From assembly GCA_900468285.1 (NCBI GenBank), contig UBTF01000006.1:186001-250000 (forward strand): DNA of 64,000 bases, read 5' to 3'. Source of the stretch: Hyphomicrobiales bacterium (GTDB taxonomy: Bacteria > Pseudomonadota > Alphaproteobacteria > Rhizobiales > Rhizobiaceae). Position 1 is the stretch's first letter; the number at the start of each line of letters is the position of its first letter. Below, piece after piece: positions 32,847-42,201 of this stretch. Both the position numbers and the translations under genes were made by a program. The notes beneath the pieces are model-generated. The model was not told the origin of the DNA. It made no database searches and saw only the letters and a program-made list of their open reading frames with translations.

Positions 32847-33183
32847 TGCCAGAACGCATTATCTAGAAGTCGCAGCATTCGTCTCTGCCGCAAAAGCGAA
32901 CAAAGTCCGTCATGAATGATGATCGCTTTCAGAAACGGCAAACGACGGTGCGTACAGGCGTTATGATGGCGCGAAGCCGGCTTTGGCGTTTCAGACGGGA
33001 ATATCCAGGTCAGCTCCCGACATAAATGGCGTCATTGACGATGTGCCGGATGCATCCTAAAAGCCGAAAAACGGCAGGAGATTGATGCGCAGAGGCTTGT
33101 GATTCCGACCGCAGAAAGCGGCTTCACCCGGCACCAGCACCTGGTTGCCGGACCACTTCGCATATTTATTCTTCGGAGTTATC
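32847..33183. other. 337-bp gap, no gene recognised
   Basis: Nothing convincing was found. A 37-codon Arg-rich frame on the plus strand from about 32912 has no ribosome site and no recognisable similarity. A short GCCG-AAAAA-CGGC hairpin lies near 33062. Confidence 0.5.
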
Positions 33184-33636
33184 ATGAAAAATCATGACGT
33201 TGTCATCCGGCCCTATACGCCGGACAGCGATTTGAAAAAGCTGTCGCGCATCTGGCTCGATGCCTCTTTGTTGGCCCATCCTTTTATCGGTGAACAACGC
33301 TTGCATAAGCAACGAGTGCTGATTGAAGATCGATATTTGCCCAATGCCGAGACGTGGGTCGCGTGCATAGACAATCAACCCTGCGGGTTCATCAGCCTGC
33401 TCGATACGTTCGTCGGGGGGATTTTCATTTCTCCTAACCGGCAGGGTCTCGGTATCGGACGTCAGCTTATCGCTCACGCCCTGAGCCTTAAAGGTAGGTT
33501 GGAGCTAGAGGTTTACACCGACAACCGGCAGGCCATGGCTTTCTACATGGGCCTTGGTTTTGAGGAGCTGTCGCGCCGTCCCCGCGATGATGAAGGCTAC
33601 GCTTTTGAAAATGCACGTCTGCGTTTGATGGGTTAA
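33184..33636 (+). CDS. GNAT-family N-acetyltransferase (YjaB-like)
   Basis: A 150-residue acetyl-CoA-dependent acyltransferase. The acetyl-CoA loop is SPNRQGLGIGRQLIAHAL and the C-terminal half has DNRQAMAFYMGLGFEEL. The closest recognisable relative is E. coli YjaB. Start 33184 is preferred over an in-frame ATG at 33145 because it has GGAG at correct spacing and begins at the conserved strand HDVVIRPYTPD. The substrate is unknown. Confidence 0.88.
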   Translation: MKNHDVVIRPYTPDSDLKKLSRIWLDASLLAHPFIGEQRLHKQRVLIEDRYLPNAETWVACIDNQPCGFISLLDTFVGGIFISPNRQGLGIGRQLIAHALSLKGRLELEVYTDNRQAMAFYMGLGFEELSRRPRDDEGYAFENARLRLMG

Positions 33637-33866
33637 GTCTTTCGTCGGGTGGCGGCAAGGGCCGCCGCCCGGCTGCCAGATTGACCAATGCAGGATCAAA
33701 GGTCCGCAGTCCGCTAGCCACCCCATCTCAGACCAATCCGACCTATTTCCTGCTATGACAGCCTCGGGCCAGCCGTAAACTTCAGCCGTTTTTTCGCCCC
33801 GGATGATTCCGCGGCAGACGCTCATCCATCAGGGCGTCGACGATGGCCAGTCACGATCACGTCGGT

Positions 33867-35210
33867 CTACTTCGCTGCCGTTTCGCCAAGTGCTGGCATT
33901 CTGTAATCGTCCACGCGGCCAAGCGGGGCGTCATCCATAAGGCCTCGTTTTGTCAGCTTCTCACGGGGGGATTCGGTTACGGAAAGGCGAGGCGCGGGCT
34001 TATCTCCTAGCAGTACGTCGCCGCCATCCAGATCCGGATCGGTCAGGCTGATCGGCTGGGTGCGGACCTGTTGGGCGTCGATGCCAAGGGCTGGCAGAGA
34101 GGTGAGGGCTGGCAGGTTGCTGCCATCGAGTGTCGTCAGGTCAGGGCTTGCGCCATCCAGATGGCGGCGTACGAATTTCTCGACATAAAAGGCGAGCTTT
34201 TGCTTGCCTGCCTGCGTCATGCCGATGCCGTCTGCCTCGCGCAGACGCGCCTGCTGGCCGTTGACGTCGTAGCCTGTCGTCACGAATTTGCCGCCCTCAT
34301 CTACAAATCCGTCCCAGACGTCAACGAATTCGCCGCCTGCCTTTTCGATATGGCTGCGGTAAAGACGATTGAATGCAACAAAATCGGCCGTAAGGGACGG
34401 GGATTGGAAGGCCGGCAGGCCAACCCACAAAACCGGCACCTGGCTGCGCTTGGCTATGGCAATCAGCGCGTCGATGCGCTTCTCATATTCCCGGAGCCAG
34501 GCTTCCGTGCCGTATTTCTCCTTGGTATCGCCAATCACCATCTGCTGACGGTCGTTCGATCCCATCATGATGACGATGGTCGCGGGCGAAGTTTCCTTGA
34601 GAAATTGCGGCAGGGTGGAAAACCAGTCGTAATAATCGGTACGCACAAGGCCGGACGATCCGTTCGAGCGCACGTCCACCGCGATGGCGGGCGACGTCTC
34701 GAATGTAGAGACCAGAGCCTCCCCCATGCCGCCTGCGAGAAAATCACCGATGACCAGTACCCGCCGCGCATTCTCCAGCTTTTCGACAGGCGCGGGTGGC
34801 GTGGTTCTCATCTGCACGACAGAAGGTGTCTTGCGGGGTGCCGAAGGGCGCACCACTGCCCTGTTTTCGCGTGATGGCGATTGCGGTGGTGGTCTGCGCA
34901 TTCTCTGTTCACGGCGTTGCGGCGCGTAGAGGCGATCATTGCGCAGGTTTGGTCCGCCAAACAGCATTTCCAGCAGGTTCCGTCGTTCCCGCGGCTCCTG
35001 CGCTTCGGCATGAGACGTCAGGACTGGAAGGCAAATGGCAACTGAAAGAAGGAGCACGCCACCACGCCGGGCAAGGATCGTGAGCGCGTGTGAAAAACAT
35101 GGCGATATCCCAACCGATACAGGGGCCATGCCGCATGATTGCGGCTTGTCTTTGCGCAAGGAGGTGCGGGCCTCCTTGCCAGATCTGTCGCCAATCATTC
35201 TGTTCACCAC
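33867..35210 (-). CDS. DUF459 SGNH/GDSL-type hydrolase
   Basis: A 447-residue exported protein. Start is GTG at 35210 with GGGAGG eight bases upstream. A hydrophobic segment (about residues 45-66, GGVLLLSVAICLPVLTS) is a signal or anchor; residues about 70-145 are basic and Pro-rich. The hydrolase domain (about 148-350) carries VLVIGDFLAGGM in place of the usual GDSL, IVIMMGSNDRQQM and a C-terminal DGIGMTQAG region. This DUF459 family is periplasmic and thought to act on cell-envelope esters. The transglycosylase gene lies 62 bp upstream on the same strand, so the two are probably co-transcribed. Confidence 0.82.
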   Translation of the reverse strand: MVNRMIGDRSGKEARTSLRKDKPQSCGMAPVSVGISPCFSHALTILARRGGVLLLSVAICLPVLTSHAEAQEPRERRNLLEMLFGGPNLRNDRLYAPQRREQRMRRPPPQSPSRENRAVVRPSAPRKTPSVVQMRTTPPAPVEKLENARRVLVIGDFLAGGMGEALVSTFETSPAIAVDVRSNGSSGLVRTDYYDWFSTLPQFLKETSPATIVIMMGSNDRQQMVIGDTKEKYGTEAWLREYEKRIDALIAIAKRSQVPVLWVGLPAFQSPSLTADFVAFNRLYRSHIEKAGGEFVDVWDGFVDEGGKFVTTGYDVNGQQARLREADGIGMTQAGKQKLAFYVEKFVRRHLDGASPDLTTLDGSNLPALTSLPALGIDAQQVRTQPISLTDPDLDGGDVLLGDKPAPRLSVTESPREKLTKRGLMDDAPLGRVDDYRMPALGETAAK

Positions 35211-35272
35211 GGCGTGAACCTCCCGGACGGTTTATTATTATTTTCTAACTTTGTTCCCGCCCGCGGGTCCTG

Positions 35273-36496
35273 TCAATTGCGCAATGCGCGCAGCAGCTTG
35301 CGAGACGGTTCGCCATCATTTTCCATGCCCATTCGCCGCTGGATGGCGCTGATGGCAGCCTTTGATCCGGACCCGAAATTGCCGTCGACCTCGCCATCAT
35401 AATAGCCGAGTTCCTTCATGCGGGTCTGCAGCTCGAATTTTTCCTTGATGTCGAGCGTATTTTCCGGGCGCGGCCAGGATTGCTGCATTCCGCCATAGCC
35501 TGCAATTTCGTCTGCCAGAAGGCCGACTGCGAGCGCGTAGCTGTCCGAGGCATTGTATTTCTTGATGGTGAAGAAGTTCTTCGTCATCAGGAAGCCGGGG
35601 CCGTTCGCGCCGCCCTGCATCTTCAGCATGGCGCGGTCGGAACCGCGCGGGAAGCCCTTGCCGTTAGGACGCGCAAAGCCGAGTTTCTGCCATTCAGCCA
35701 TGGATTTGGTCTGGCCCTCATAGCGGGCTCCGCCATTGGGCACGGCTGTTTCATAACCCCAGGTGCGGCCCGGCTCCCAACCATTCTTGGCCAGAAGATT
35801 TGCAGCCGTTGCCAGTGCATCGGGGATGGAGTGCCAGATGTCGCGCTTGCCATTGCCGTCCGCGTCTACGGCATACAGAAGGTAGCTCGTGGGAATGAAC
35901 TGCGTGTGGCCCATGGCACCTGCCCAGGAGCCGGTCAACTGCCGTGGCGTGACGTCACCTGCCTGCAGGATTTTCAATGCGGCGATCAATTGCGTGCGGG
36001 CAAATTTCCCACGCTTGGGATCGGAATAGGCAAGGGTCGCCAGCGCCTGCGGAATGTTGTGCAAACGCTCCGGCTTTTCCAGCACGGCCCCGTAGTTGGA
36101 TTCCATGGACCAGATGGCCAGAATGATGTGTTTGTCCACCTTGAAGTTCCGCTCGATCCAGTTGAGCGTGGTGGCATGTTTCATCTTCATTTCCTGGCCG
36201 ATGCGAACGGTATAGGGGTTCACGCGGCTATCGACATAGTCCCAGATCTTTGTGGTGAACTCAGGCTGGAACGTCGCCTTGCGAAGGGCGTCCGGATCTG
36301 GCTCGGTCACGCCGGCAAATGCCTTTTGATAGGTCGATTTGCTGATGCCCTCTTTTGCGGCGGTCGCATAGAACTGGTTGATCCATTGTCTGAAACCTGC
36401 GTCAGCATGGGCGGAGGCTGGCGCCAGCGCAATTGTTGCTGCTGCAAAGGCCATGCAGCCAAATTTACGGACGTGGGAAAGGATCAGCTTTTTCAT
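35273..36496 (-). CDS. Lytic murein transglycosylase (MltB type) with peptidoglycan-binding domain
   Basis: A 407-residue periplasmic enzyme that cleaves the glycan strand to 1,6-anhydro ends. It has a signal peptide (CMAFAAATIALAPASAHA), an SLT_2 domain with the catalytic Glu in AIWSMESNYGAVLE, and conserved GSWAGAMGHTQFIPTSY and YAVDADGNGKRDIW. Residues about 345-405 form a PG_binding_1 domain (LQTRMKELGYYDGEVDGNFG). It precedes the SGNH hydrolase gene and is divergent from galU. Confidence 0.93.
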   Translation of the reverse strand: MKKLILSHVRKFGCMAFAAATIALAPASAHADAGFRQWINQFYATAAKEGISKSTYQKAFAGVTEPDPDALRKATFQPEFTTKIWDYVDSRVNPYTVRIGQEMKMKHATTLNWIERNFKVDKHIILAIWSMESNYGAVLEKPERLHNIPQALATLAYSDPKRGKFARTQLIAALKILQAGDVTPRQLTGSWAGAMGHTQFIPTSYLLYAVDADGNGKRDIWHSIPDALATAANLLAKNGWEPGRTWGYETAVPNGGARYEGQTKSMAEWQKLGFARPNGKGFPRGSDRAMLKMQGGANGPGFLMTKNFFTIKKYNASDSYALAVGLLADEIAGYGGMQQSWPRPENTLDIKEKFELQTRMKELGYYDGEVDGNFGSGSKAAISAIQRRMGMENDGEPSRKLLRALRN

Positions 36497-36693
36497 CGGC
36501 AGTCTTCCGTTTTATCGAATTTCATTTCGATTGCGAGATACGCATCGGGCTTCACGATGTAATACCAACTCAAGGTCAACAAATTCTTTACCATTAACCA
36601 AAGGTAACAGCACTCTTTACAAAAGTTTGCCACTTTTAGGATAACAAAGTCGTGCGTGGTTTTTGATCCAGTTGAGTCTCTCAGGAGGAATGT

Positions 36694-37581
36694 GTGGTAG
36701 AAAAGAAGAAAATTCGGAAAGCTGTTTTCCCGGTCGCGGGTCTTGGAACGCGTTTCCTGCCTGCAACAAAGGCGGTTCCGAAGGAAATGCTGACCGTGGT
36801 CGACAAGCCGGTCATCCAGTATGTGGTGGATGAAGCCGCCGAGGCCGGTATCGAGCATTTCGTGTTCGTGACGGGTCGCGGGAAGGCCGTGATCGAAGAT
36901 TACTTCGACATTCAGTTCGAACTGGAGCAGATGTTGCGCGAGCGCAACAAGAATGCCGAGCTGACCTTGCTTGCAGGCCTTCTGCCGAAGGCCGGTACCG
37001 CAAGCTTTACGCGTCAGCAGGTGCCCCTCGGTCTCGGCCATGCGGTATGGTGCGCCCGCGATATCGTCGGCGACGAGCCCTTTGCGGTTCTCTTGCCCGA
37101 CATGATCATGCATTCGCAGAAAAGCTGCCTCAAGGGCATGGTCGATCTTTACGACCAGACCGGCGGCAACGTCATCGCCGTCCAGGAATGCGAACCCGAC
37201 CAGGCCCATAAATATGGCATCGTCGGCGTTGGTGAAACGGTCGGCGAAGGCTTCAAGATCACTGAAATGGTCGAAAAGCCTGCCAAGGGAACAGCGCCAT
37301 CCAACTATTACATCAATGGTCGCTACATCCTGCAGCCTGAAATTTTCGGCATTCTCGAAAATCAGGAACGCGGCGCTGGCAACGAAATCCAGCTGACCGA
37401 TGGCATGTTGGCGCTGGCCAAGAGCCAGGAATTTGCCGGTTATCGCTTCAACGGCGAGACCTTCGATTGCGGCGCCAAGGATGGCTTCATTCTCGCCAAC
37501 CTCGCATTCGCGCTGGAACGTGCGGATATCCGTCCGTCCATCGAAGAGCCTCTCAAGGCGCTGGTCAACCGCTTGAAGTAA
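36694..37581 (+). CDS. galU: UTP-glucose-1-phosphate uridylyltransferase
   Basis: Makes UDP-glucose for exopolysaccharide, LPS and glucan synthesis. The 295-residue protein has the nucleotide loop [39 protein letters not shown] and LPDMIMH. The start is GTG at 36694 behind AGGAGG; an overlapping ATG four bases upstream is out of frame. A terminator follows. Confidence 0.96.
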   Translation: MVEKKKIRKAVFPVAGLGTRFLPATKAVPKEMLTVVDKPVIQYVVDEAAEAGIEHFVFVTGRGKAVIEDYFDIQFELEQMLRERNKNAELTLLAGLLPKAGTASFTRQQVPLGLGHAVWCARDIVGDEPFAVLLPDMIMHSQKSCLKGMVDLYDQTGGNVIAVQECEPDQAHKYGIVGVGETVGEGFKITEMVEKPAKGTAPSNYYINGRYILQPEIFGILENQERGAGNEIQLTDGMLALAKSQEFAGYRFNGETFDCGAKDGFILANLAFALERADIRPSIEEPLKALVNRLK

Positions 37582-37606
37582 CCTTCGGCAGCAATGACTG
37601 AACTGG

Positions 37607-37632
37607 AAATCCCGGCCTTGCGCCGGGATTTT
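37607..37632. terminator. Terminator between galU and the barrel protein gene
   Basis: A perfect 10-bp stem AAATCCCGGC (37607-37616) with its complement at 37622-37631, five-base loop. Flanking A and T runs allow it to serve galU (plus) and the convergent gene (minus). Confidence 0.8.
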
Positions 37633-37636
37633 CGTG

Positions 37637-39157
37637 TCAACGCTTTAATGTCAGGCCCGCGCCGATCCGCCAGGTGCTGTCGTCTGTCGCCGGTGTCGTC
37701 TCGTAGCTGATATCCGTGGTCAGATCGAGATAACGGTTGATGCCCCAGGTCAAACCAGCGCCCGCAGAATATTTGGTCTGATCCTCGATGGCGGATGTCA
37801 GATAGGACCGTCGCTCAAGCCCCGCTGTCAGCCGGGCGACGAGATCGCTGCGCAGCTGCTGTGTCAGACCCATCGTCAACTCGCGCGAGACCCAACCGCC
37901 GCGCCCGCCACCTGCAAAGTCCTCGATGGTCGTGCGCAGCCCAAGATTGACATCCGTACCGCGCTGCGGCGACCAGACAAGCGTGCCGTCGAGAGACATT
38001 GCGTCGATGGCGGATAGCCTGCTGTCGTCATATCCCCGGCGCAGATAACCTATGGCGGCTTCACCCTTCAGCTTTTCGCCCAGATCGAGCTGCGTGCCGG
38101 CCTTGATGCCATAGGTCTGGGAGGACCGCTCATAACCGCTGTTGTCACGGGTCTGATCGTAATTGGTCAAGGCAGCCGTGGCCTCAAGAAAAGGTATGAG
38201 GGCGGGGGACAGCTCATATCCGATACGCCCGCGCAGGCCCGCGCCATAACGGTCGCGGTCGGCAAGGCTGATGGACTGGCCGTTGATGCCTTTCGCATCC
38301 GTATAGACGGTCCGCGACAGCTCCAGCGCCGCAAGCGCTTTTAATATTCCGACATTACGCTCAATCAAAGCGCCGCCGGTAAAAATATGTTCGCCGCCCT
38401 GGACCGAGGCCCCCGAAACGGCGTTCGGATCGCTAGTATCTTCACGGCTGAAGGCATAGCCCGCGGTCAGATTCGCCTGCGTGCCATCGCCGAGATCAAG
38501 GCGCAGATCGGCTGCAATATTGGCGCTCGGTTCCTCACCCGCACTGCTGCCGCCGAGATTGCGCTGATAGGCGCCTTCACCGGTCACTGTTAAAGCGTGG
38601 CGGGACCAATCGCTCGTCAGCGTGCCGCGAATTCCCGTTGTGAGATAATTCCGGTCACTCGACCCACCCGGGAATTTCTTGGCTTCATGGTTGAGGGTCT
38701 GGCTGATGGAGGGGCGAAGCGTCAATGTGCCGATGCGAATGCCCGGCGTCAGGGCCGGGTCATTGACGACAACATTCTCGCCACCATCGACGGTCGGCTC
38801 ATAGGGATTTTGCGGATCCTCGTAAGCAGCCGTCGCTTCATCGGCAGGCGAGGAAATATCCTCATTGAGAGTGGTCGTGCTGCGCAGGCTGCCGGTCGCT
38901 ACCGCATCTGTCGCGGCAGGGCTGGTGGGCGTAACCGGTTTACGGCTGACACTATCCGGGTCGATGACGGAAAGGTCGTTCTGATCCGGGAAAGGATCGG
39001 CGCTGGTCAGGGGCCGGGCTCCACCCGTTGTTGCCTGCTGCTGCGTAGCGGTTTGGGCAAAGGTAGGCATGGTTGAGCACAGCATGTTGCAAGCCAGCAG
39101 CGCTGCTGTCGCCTTCCGCGACGTCGACAGACGTTTTGCGGCGCTGTTTTGAATCAT
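37637..39157 (-). CDS. Outer-membrane beta-barrel protein (putative porin, BBP2 type)
   Basis: A 506-residue exported protein. Start 39157 gives a signal peptide (about residues 14-35, KATAALLACNMLCSTMPTFA). Residues 36-140 are a Pro/Thr/Asp-rich linker; from about 145 the protein alternates hydrophobic and polar residues in strands rich in Gly, Tyr and Leu (TLTLRPSISQTLNHE, YGAGLRGRIGYEL, YSAGAGLTWGINRYLDL) and ends in a strand, the layout of a large barrel. Proteins of this kind in Rhizobiales are linked to polysaccharide export or surface structures, but the ligand is unknown. The upstream gap is AT-rich and shared with the divergent orphan gene. Confidence 0.8.
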   Translation of the reverse strand: MIQNSAAKRLSTSRKATAALLACNMLCSTMPTFAQTATQQQATTGGARPLTSADPFPDQNDLSVIDPDSVSRKPVTPTSPAATDAVATGSLRSTTTLNEDISSPADEATAAYEDPQNPYEPTVDGGENVVVNDPALTPGIRIGTLTLRPSISQTLNHEAKKFPGGSSDRNYLTTGIRGTLTSDWSRHALTVTGEGAYQRNLGGSSAGEEPSANIAADLRLDLGDGTQANLTAGYAFSREDTSDPNAVSGASVQGGEHIFTGGALIERNVGILKALAALELSRTVYTDAKGINGQSISLADRDRYGAGLRGRIGYELSPALIPFLEATAALTNYDQTRDNSGYERSSQTYGIKAGTQLDLGEKLKGEAAIGYLRRGYDDSRLSAIDAMSLDGTLVWSPQRGTDVNLGLRTTIEDFAGGGRGGWVSRELTMGLTQQLRSDLVARLTAGLERRSYLTSAIEDQTKYSAGAGLTWGINRYLDLTTDISYETTPATDDSTWRIGAGLTLKR

Positions 39158-39319
39158 GCTCGTTGCTATCCGGGTTCCATTTATTACCCGAAAGTAAAAG
39201 CATGTGGTTAACATCTCGTTGACTATAAGCGATCAATGACCGGATTAGAACACAAGGGATTTATCACGCCCTTAAATCGTATTAACTTTTGCAGGTAAAA
39301 TTTTTGGTTGTGTAGATTG

Positions 39320-39334
39320 TTAATTTTTTCTTAA
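39320..39334. promoter_or_regulatory. CtrA-type box upstream of an orphan gene
   Basis: TTAA (39320-39323), seven bases, TTAA (39331-39334): the exact full-site spacing for the cell-cycle regulator CtrA, 104 bp before the orphan gene at 39438. A near-match with six-base spacing (TTAA at 39272-39275 and 39282-39285) lies in the same AT-rich interval. Confidence 0.5.
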
Positions 39335-39437
39335 TGTCAGCCTTGCAAAGAATCACAGGTTCGATGTCATTTCCAGTACTATTTGAGTTTATCATAAAGC
39401 CTAATCTGAAAATTCCTTAACAATCAGGACTGCTTAC

Positions 39438-40031
39438 ATGCAGGTTACTCCGTCAAATTATCAGTATCGCGATATCCCACCATCGAGTTCAAAGGAGGCG
39501 GTCGCACCGTTGGAACTTGCTGGAAATTCTACGTTCGATGAGCCGGTATATTTCACTTTGAACTCAATTAGCCCTGCGCAAAATGCTCTCAACGCTTCGC
39601 TCGCCGCGGCTGCGTTGGAGAAGGCAGGTCCACAGGATTTGGGAGTCATTAGTAGGGGTGCAAAGGAGGCAACTCTGGAGGAAGCTATGTCTAAGGGTGT
39701 CGTGAACCCTGCAGATTGGCTTTCTGAATCTGACGTGAAACTATTCGAGCACACAACGGGTGGAACCATCGTTAACGGCGTCATTTTTGACAAGAATGGG
39801 AATGAGAGCAACAGCGAAGCGGACGCGGACCTTGTTCAAGCTCTGTTTGATATGCGAAATTACGGAACCTTTGATGCTGAAGGCAATCTGGCAACTTTAA
39901 AGGGCGATATCACCGCAGCAGATTTCCGCGGCTTTATCGAGCATTATAGAAGCAATACCGGTGCTTTCGACATGCAAACGCTTCAAAAGGCATACGAAGT
40001 ATTGGAATCGGCTGAAACCTCAAAAATTTGA
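39438..40031 (+). CDS. Hypothetical protein, low G+C, possible EF-hand-like loop
   Basis: A 197-residue protein I do not recognise. It has no signal peptide or membrane segment. Residues 43-62 are Ala/Asn/Leu-rich and helical in appearance; residues 118-129 (DKNGNESNSEAD) have acidic or polar residues at positions 1, 3, 5, 7, 9 and 12 of an EF-hand-like loop, and a second acidic turn (DAEGNLATLKGD) follows before a C-terminal helical stretch. Codon use and base composition are visibly more AT-rich than the neighbours, which suggests transfer or relaxed selection. AGGA lies upstream at usable spacing. It is flanked by a CtrA-type box upstream and the sugar-phosphate isomerase gene downstream. 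Confidence 0.7.
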   Translation: MQVTPSNYQYRDIPPSSSKEAVAPLELAGNSTFDEPVYFTLNSISPAQNALNASLAAAALEKAGPQDLGVISRGAKEATLEEAMSKGVVNPADWLSESDVKLFEHTTGGTIVNGVIFDKNGNESNSEADADLVQALFDMRNYGTFDAEGNLATLKGDITAADFRGFIEHYRSNTGAFDMQTLQKAYEVLESAETSKI

Positions 40032-40154
40032 TCGGGCAAAGTGACCGCGAATTGACAGCTGTCGCGACTGAAATTTCTAGTTCTCAATTTTTTGGATAGC
40101 TCTTTATTCGTGCGTGGATAGACAGGATTTCTTGAAAAGAGTATCTGTCCGGCC

Positions 40155-41150
40155 ATGATTACGAGAGCTGTGACATTGGTTGAAAACCACGCCATCGAGT
40201 CCGCACTAAGGACGGTTTCCATTGAAAAGCAGGGTCTTGCTGCGTTGGAGGCTGCGCTGGCTGGCCCGTTGGGCGATAGTTTCTGCAAGGCCATCGATGC
40301 CATCGGCAGTTCTGGCGGACGTCTCATCATTACCGGTGTCGGGAAAAGCGGACATATCGGCGCAAAGCTGGCGGCAACATTTGCCTCCACGGGGACGCCT
40401 GCCTTCTTCGTCCATGCGGCGGAGGCCAATCATGGCGATCTCGGCATGATCAGCGGCAATGATGTCGTTCTTGCCATTTCCAAGGGCGGAGAGAGTGTCG
40501 AGCTCCGCAGCATCATCAATTATACCCGCCGTTTCTCCATACCGCTGATCGCCCTTACCTGTTCAGAGCAGGGCTCGCTGGCGCGGTCTTCCGACATCGT
40601 TCTGCTTGTTCCCGATGAGCAGGAGGCCTGCCCGCATGGGCTTGCGCCGACCACGTCCACCATGATGCAGCTTGCCCTGGGCGATGCGCTGGCAATTGCC
40701 CTTCTGGAAGCGCGCAGTTTCACGGCGGGGGACTTCCGTGTCTTCCATCCGGGCGGAAAGCTGGGTGCCAGCCTCGCGCTGGTGGGGGACATCATGCACA
40801 CCGGAGACAGGCTGCCGCTGGTTCAGAAAGGCACGTCGATGCCGGATGCCGTCGGCGTTCTCTCTCGCAAGCATTTCGGCTGCGTGGCGGTGCTGGACGA
40901 TGATGGCCGCCTCTGCGGCATCGTCACCGAGGGCGATATGGCCCGCAATCTTTCGCGCAACCTGTCTGAACTGTCCGTCGATGACATCATGACCACAACG
41001 CCGAAAACAGTGACCCGGAATGTTCTGGCCACCGCAGCGCTTGCGACCCTGGAAAAACATCATATCGGCGCGCTCATCGTGGTCGATGAAGACAATCGTC
41101 CGATCGGGCTTGTGCATTTCCACGATCTCTTGAGAATCGGCGTTGCCTGA
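40155..41150 (+). CDS. kdsD: D-arabinose-5-phosphate isomerase, KpsF/GutQ/KdsD family
   Basis: Interconverts ribulose-5-phosphate and arabinose-5-phosphate, the first step to Kdo for LPS. The 331-residue protein has an N-terminal SIS domain (GRLIITGVGKSGHIGAKLAA, ISKGGESVELRSII) and two C-terminal CBS domains (from about residue 215: GDIMHTGDRLPLV and VDDIMTTTPKTV). Length and order match the family. Which of KdsD, KpsF or GutQ it corresponds to cannot be fixed by sequence alone. Confidence 0.9.
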   Translation: MITRAVTLVENHAIESALRTVSIEKQGLAALEAALAGPLGDSFCKAIDAIGSSGGRLIITGVGKSGHIGAKLAATFASTGTPAFFVHAAEANHGDLGMISGNDVVLAISKGGESVELRSIINYTRRFSIPLIALTCSEQGSLARSSDIVLLVPDEQEACPHGLAPTTSTMMQLALGDALAIALLEARSFTAGDFRVFHPGGKLGASLALVGDIMHTGDRLPLVQKGTSMPDAVGVLSRKHFGCVAVLDDDGRLCGIVTEGDMARNLSRNLSELSVDDIMTTTPKTVTRNVLATAALATLEKHHIGALIVVDEDNRPIGLVHFHDLLRIGVA

Positions 41151-41214
41151 ATAAGTTTTGGCGCTCAGCGCTGCCCTGCCAGAAAAGGCTTTCACCTGCG
41201 GTGCCTGCGCAATC

Positions 41215-41838
41215 TCAGCTGCGCGTTCCCGCCAGCTTTTCGGAAAGATCGCTTGCTTCTTTCTGGGCTTCCTTGTCGGCGGGATAGAGCGCCAGATATC
41301 GCTCCCACACCTTCAGGGCAAGCGCATCGCGCTCATTGCTTTCCAGAATATTGGCAAGGCTTGCAAGGGCAGGGAAGTAGCGTGGCTCCCGCTCCAGTGT
41401 CTGGTTAAGGTCAGACATGGCCTTGCGGACATCGCCATCCGAATAGTGAACCAGCGCGCGGCGATACCATGCCTGAGCATAGTCGGGATCGAGGAAAATT
41501 GCCTGATCGAGAAAATCGTAAGCTGCGGCCTTACGTTTCTCGTCGGCGGCTTCCTCGGACCACTTCACAAGCAGATTGATCGTCGCGCTGCCAGAATCAT
41601 TCCACTCGCCAATAATCTCGTTGGCGATCACACGCGCCTTCTGGGCGTCGCGTTCTTTTTTCAGGTTTTCAAAGAGAGTGCCGATAGATTGATTTTGCGT
41701 GGCTTCGGACTGCAACGGCGCAGTGTCCGCTGCGCTCCCTGGTGCCTGTTCGGCAGCTGGCAGGTTTTGACCTGCGGAGGGGAGGGCGGTAAAGCCAAGC
41801 ATGACAGCAGCGAGAGCATGAAAACAAAATTGGCGCAT
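41215..41838 (-). CDS. TPR-repeat exported protein
   Basis: A 207-residue protein with a signal peptide (FCFHALAAVMLGFTALPSAGQ) and about three tetratricopeptide units in the C-terminal half (AAYDFLDQAIFLDPDYAQAW, ALVHYSDGDVRKAMSDLNQT, ALASLANILESNERDALALK). TPRs mediate protein contacts; the partner is unknown. Start 41838 is chosen because it opens the signal peptide; a TTG 27 bp upstream is an alternative. Confidence 0.82.
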   Translation of the reverse strand: MRQFCFHALAAVMLGFTALPSAGQNLPAAEQAPGSAADTAPLQSEATQNQSIGTLFENLKKERDAQKARVIANEIIGEWNDSGSATINLLVKWSEEAADEKRKAAAYDFLDQAIFLDPDYAQAWYRRALVHYSDGDVRKAMSDLNQTLEREPRYFPALASLANILESNERDALALKVWERYLALYPADKEAQKEASDLSEKLAGTRS

Positions 41839-41936
41839 ACAGATAGAATAATCCGCCTGCGCCAATTATGAAATCAAATTCTGGATGCTATCAACAATGT
41901 GATCCGTCCCGGGACGAACCGCAGCGCAATCCACGA

Positions 41937-42062
41937 TCAGCCCTGACGAGCCTTGAAGCGTGGGTTCAGCTTGTTGATGATGTAGACGCGGCCCTTGCGG
42001 CGAACCAGACGGTTGTCGCGGTGACGTGCCTTAAGCGCTTTGAGCGAGTTCTTGATCTTCAT
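41937..42062 (-). CDS. rpmJ: 50S ribosomal protein L36
   Basis: A 41-residue basic protein, [20 protein letters not shown] at its start and [21 protein letters not shown] at its end. This is the longer, cysteine-poor L36 form without the four zinc ligands of the short type. It is a single gene between purK and the TPR gene, reading the same way. Confidence 0.95.
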   Translation of the reverse strand: MKIKNSLKALKARHRDNRLVRRKGRVYIINKLNPRFKARQG

Positions 42063-42116
42063 TTTTCTGGTCCGCAGTTTGGCGCGACGTGTTTTGCCAC
42101 GCATATCTAAACAATC

Positions 42117-42144
42117 AAAAGCGCGCTACGAGGGCGCGCCTTTT
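42117..42144 (-). terminator. purEK terminator
   Basis: GCGCGC (42121-42126), loop, GCGCGC (42134-42139), with TTTT on the minus-strand side and TTTTT on the plus side. It lies about 60 bp after the purK stop and separates purEK from rpmJ. Confidence 0.7.
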
Positions 42145-42201
42145 TCGGTTGGCAGGCAAATACCTTGTCAGTCTTTGCCTGTCAACACGTCAAGGAGTCT
42201 T

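Noticed and set aside
32912-33025. 37-codon Arg-rich frame in the DUF1349-GNAT gap
   Set aside because: No ribosome site and no recognised similarity; likely chance.
36590-36613. TTACC...GGTAA repeat in the transglycosylase-galU gap
   Set aside because: Only five-base arms in an AT-rich stretch; expected by chance.
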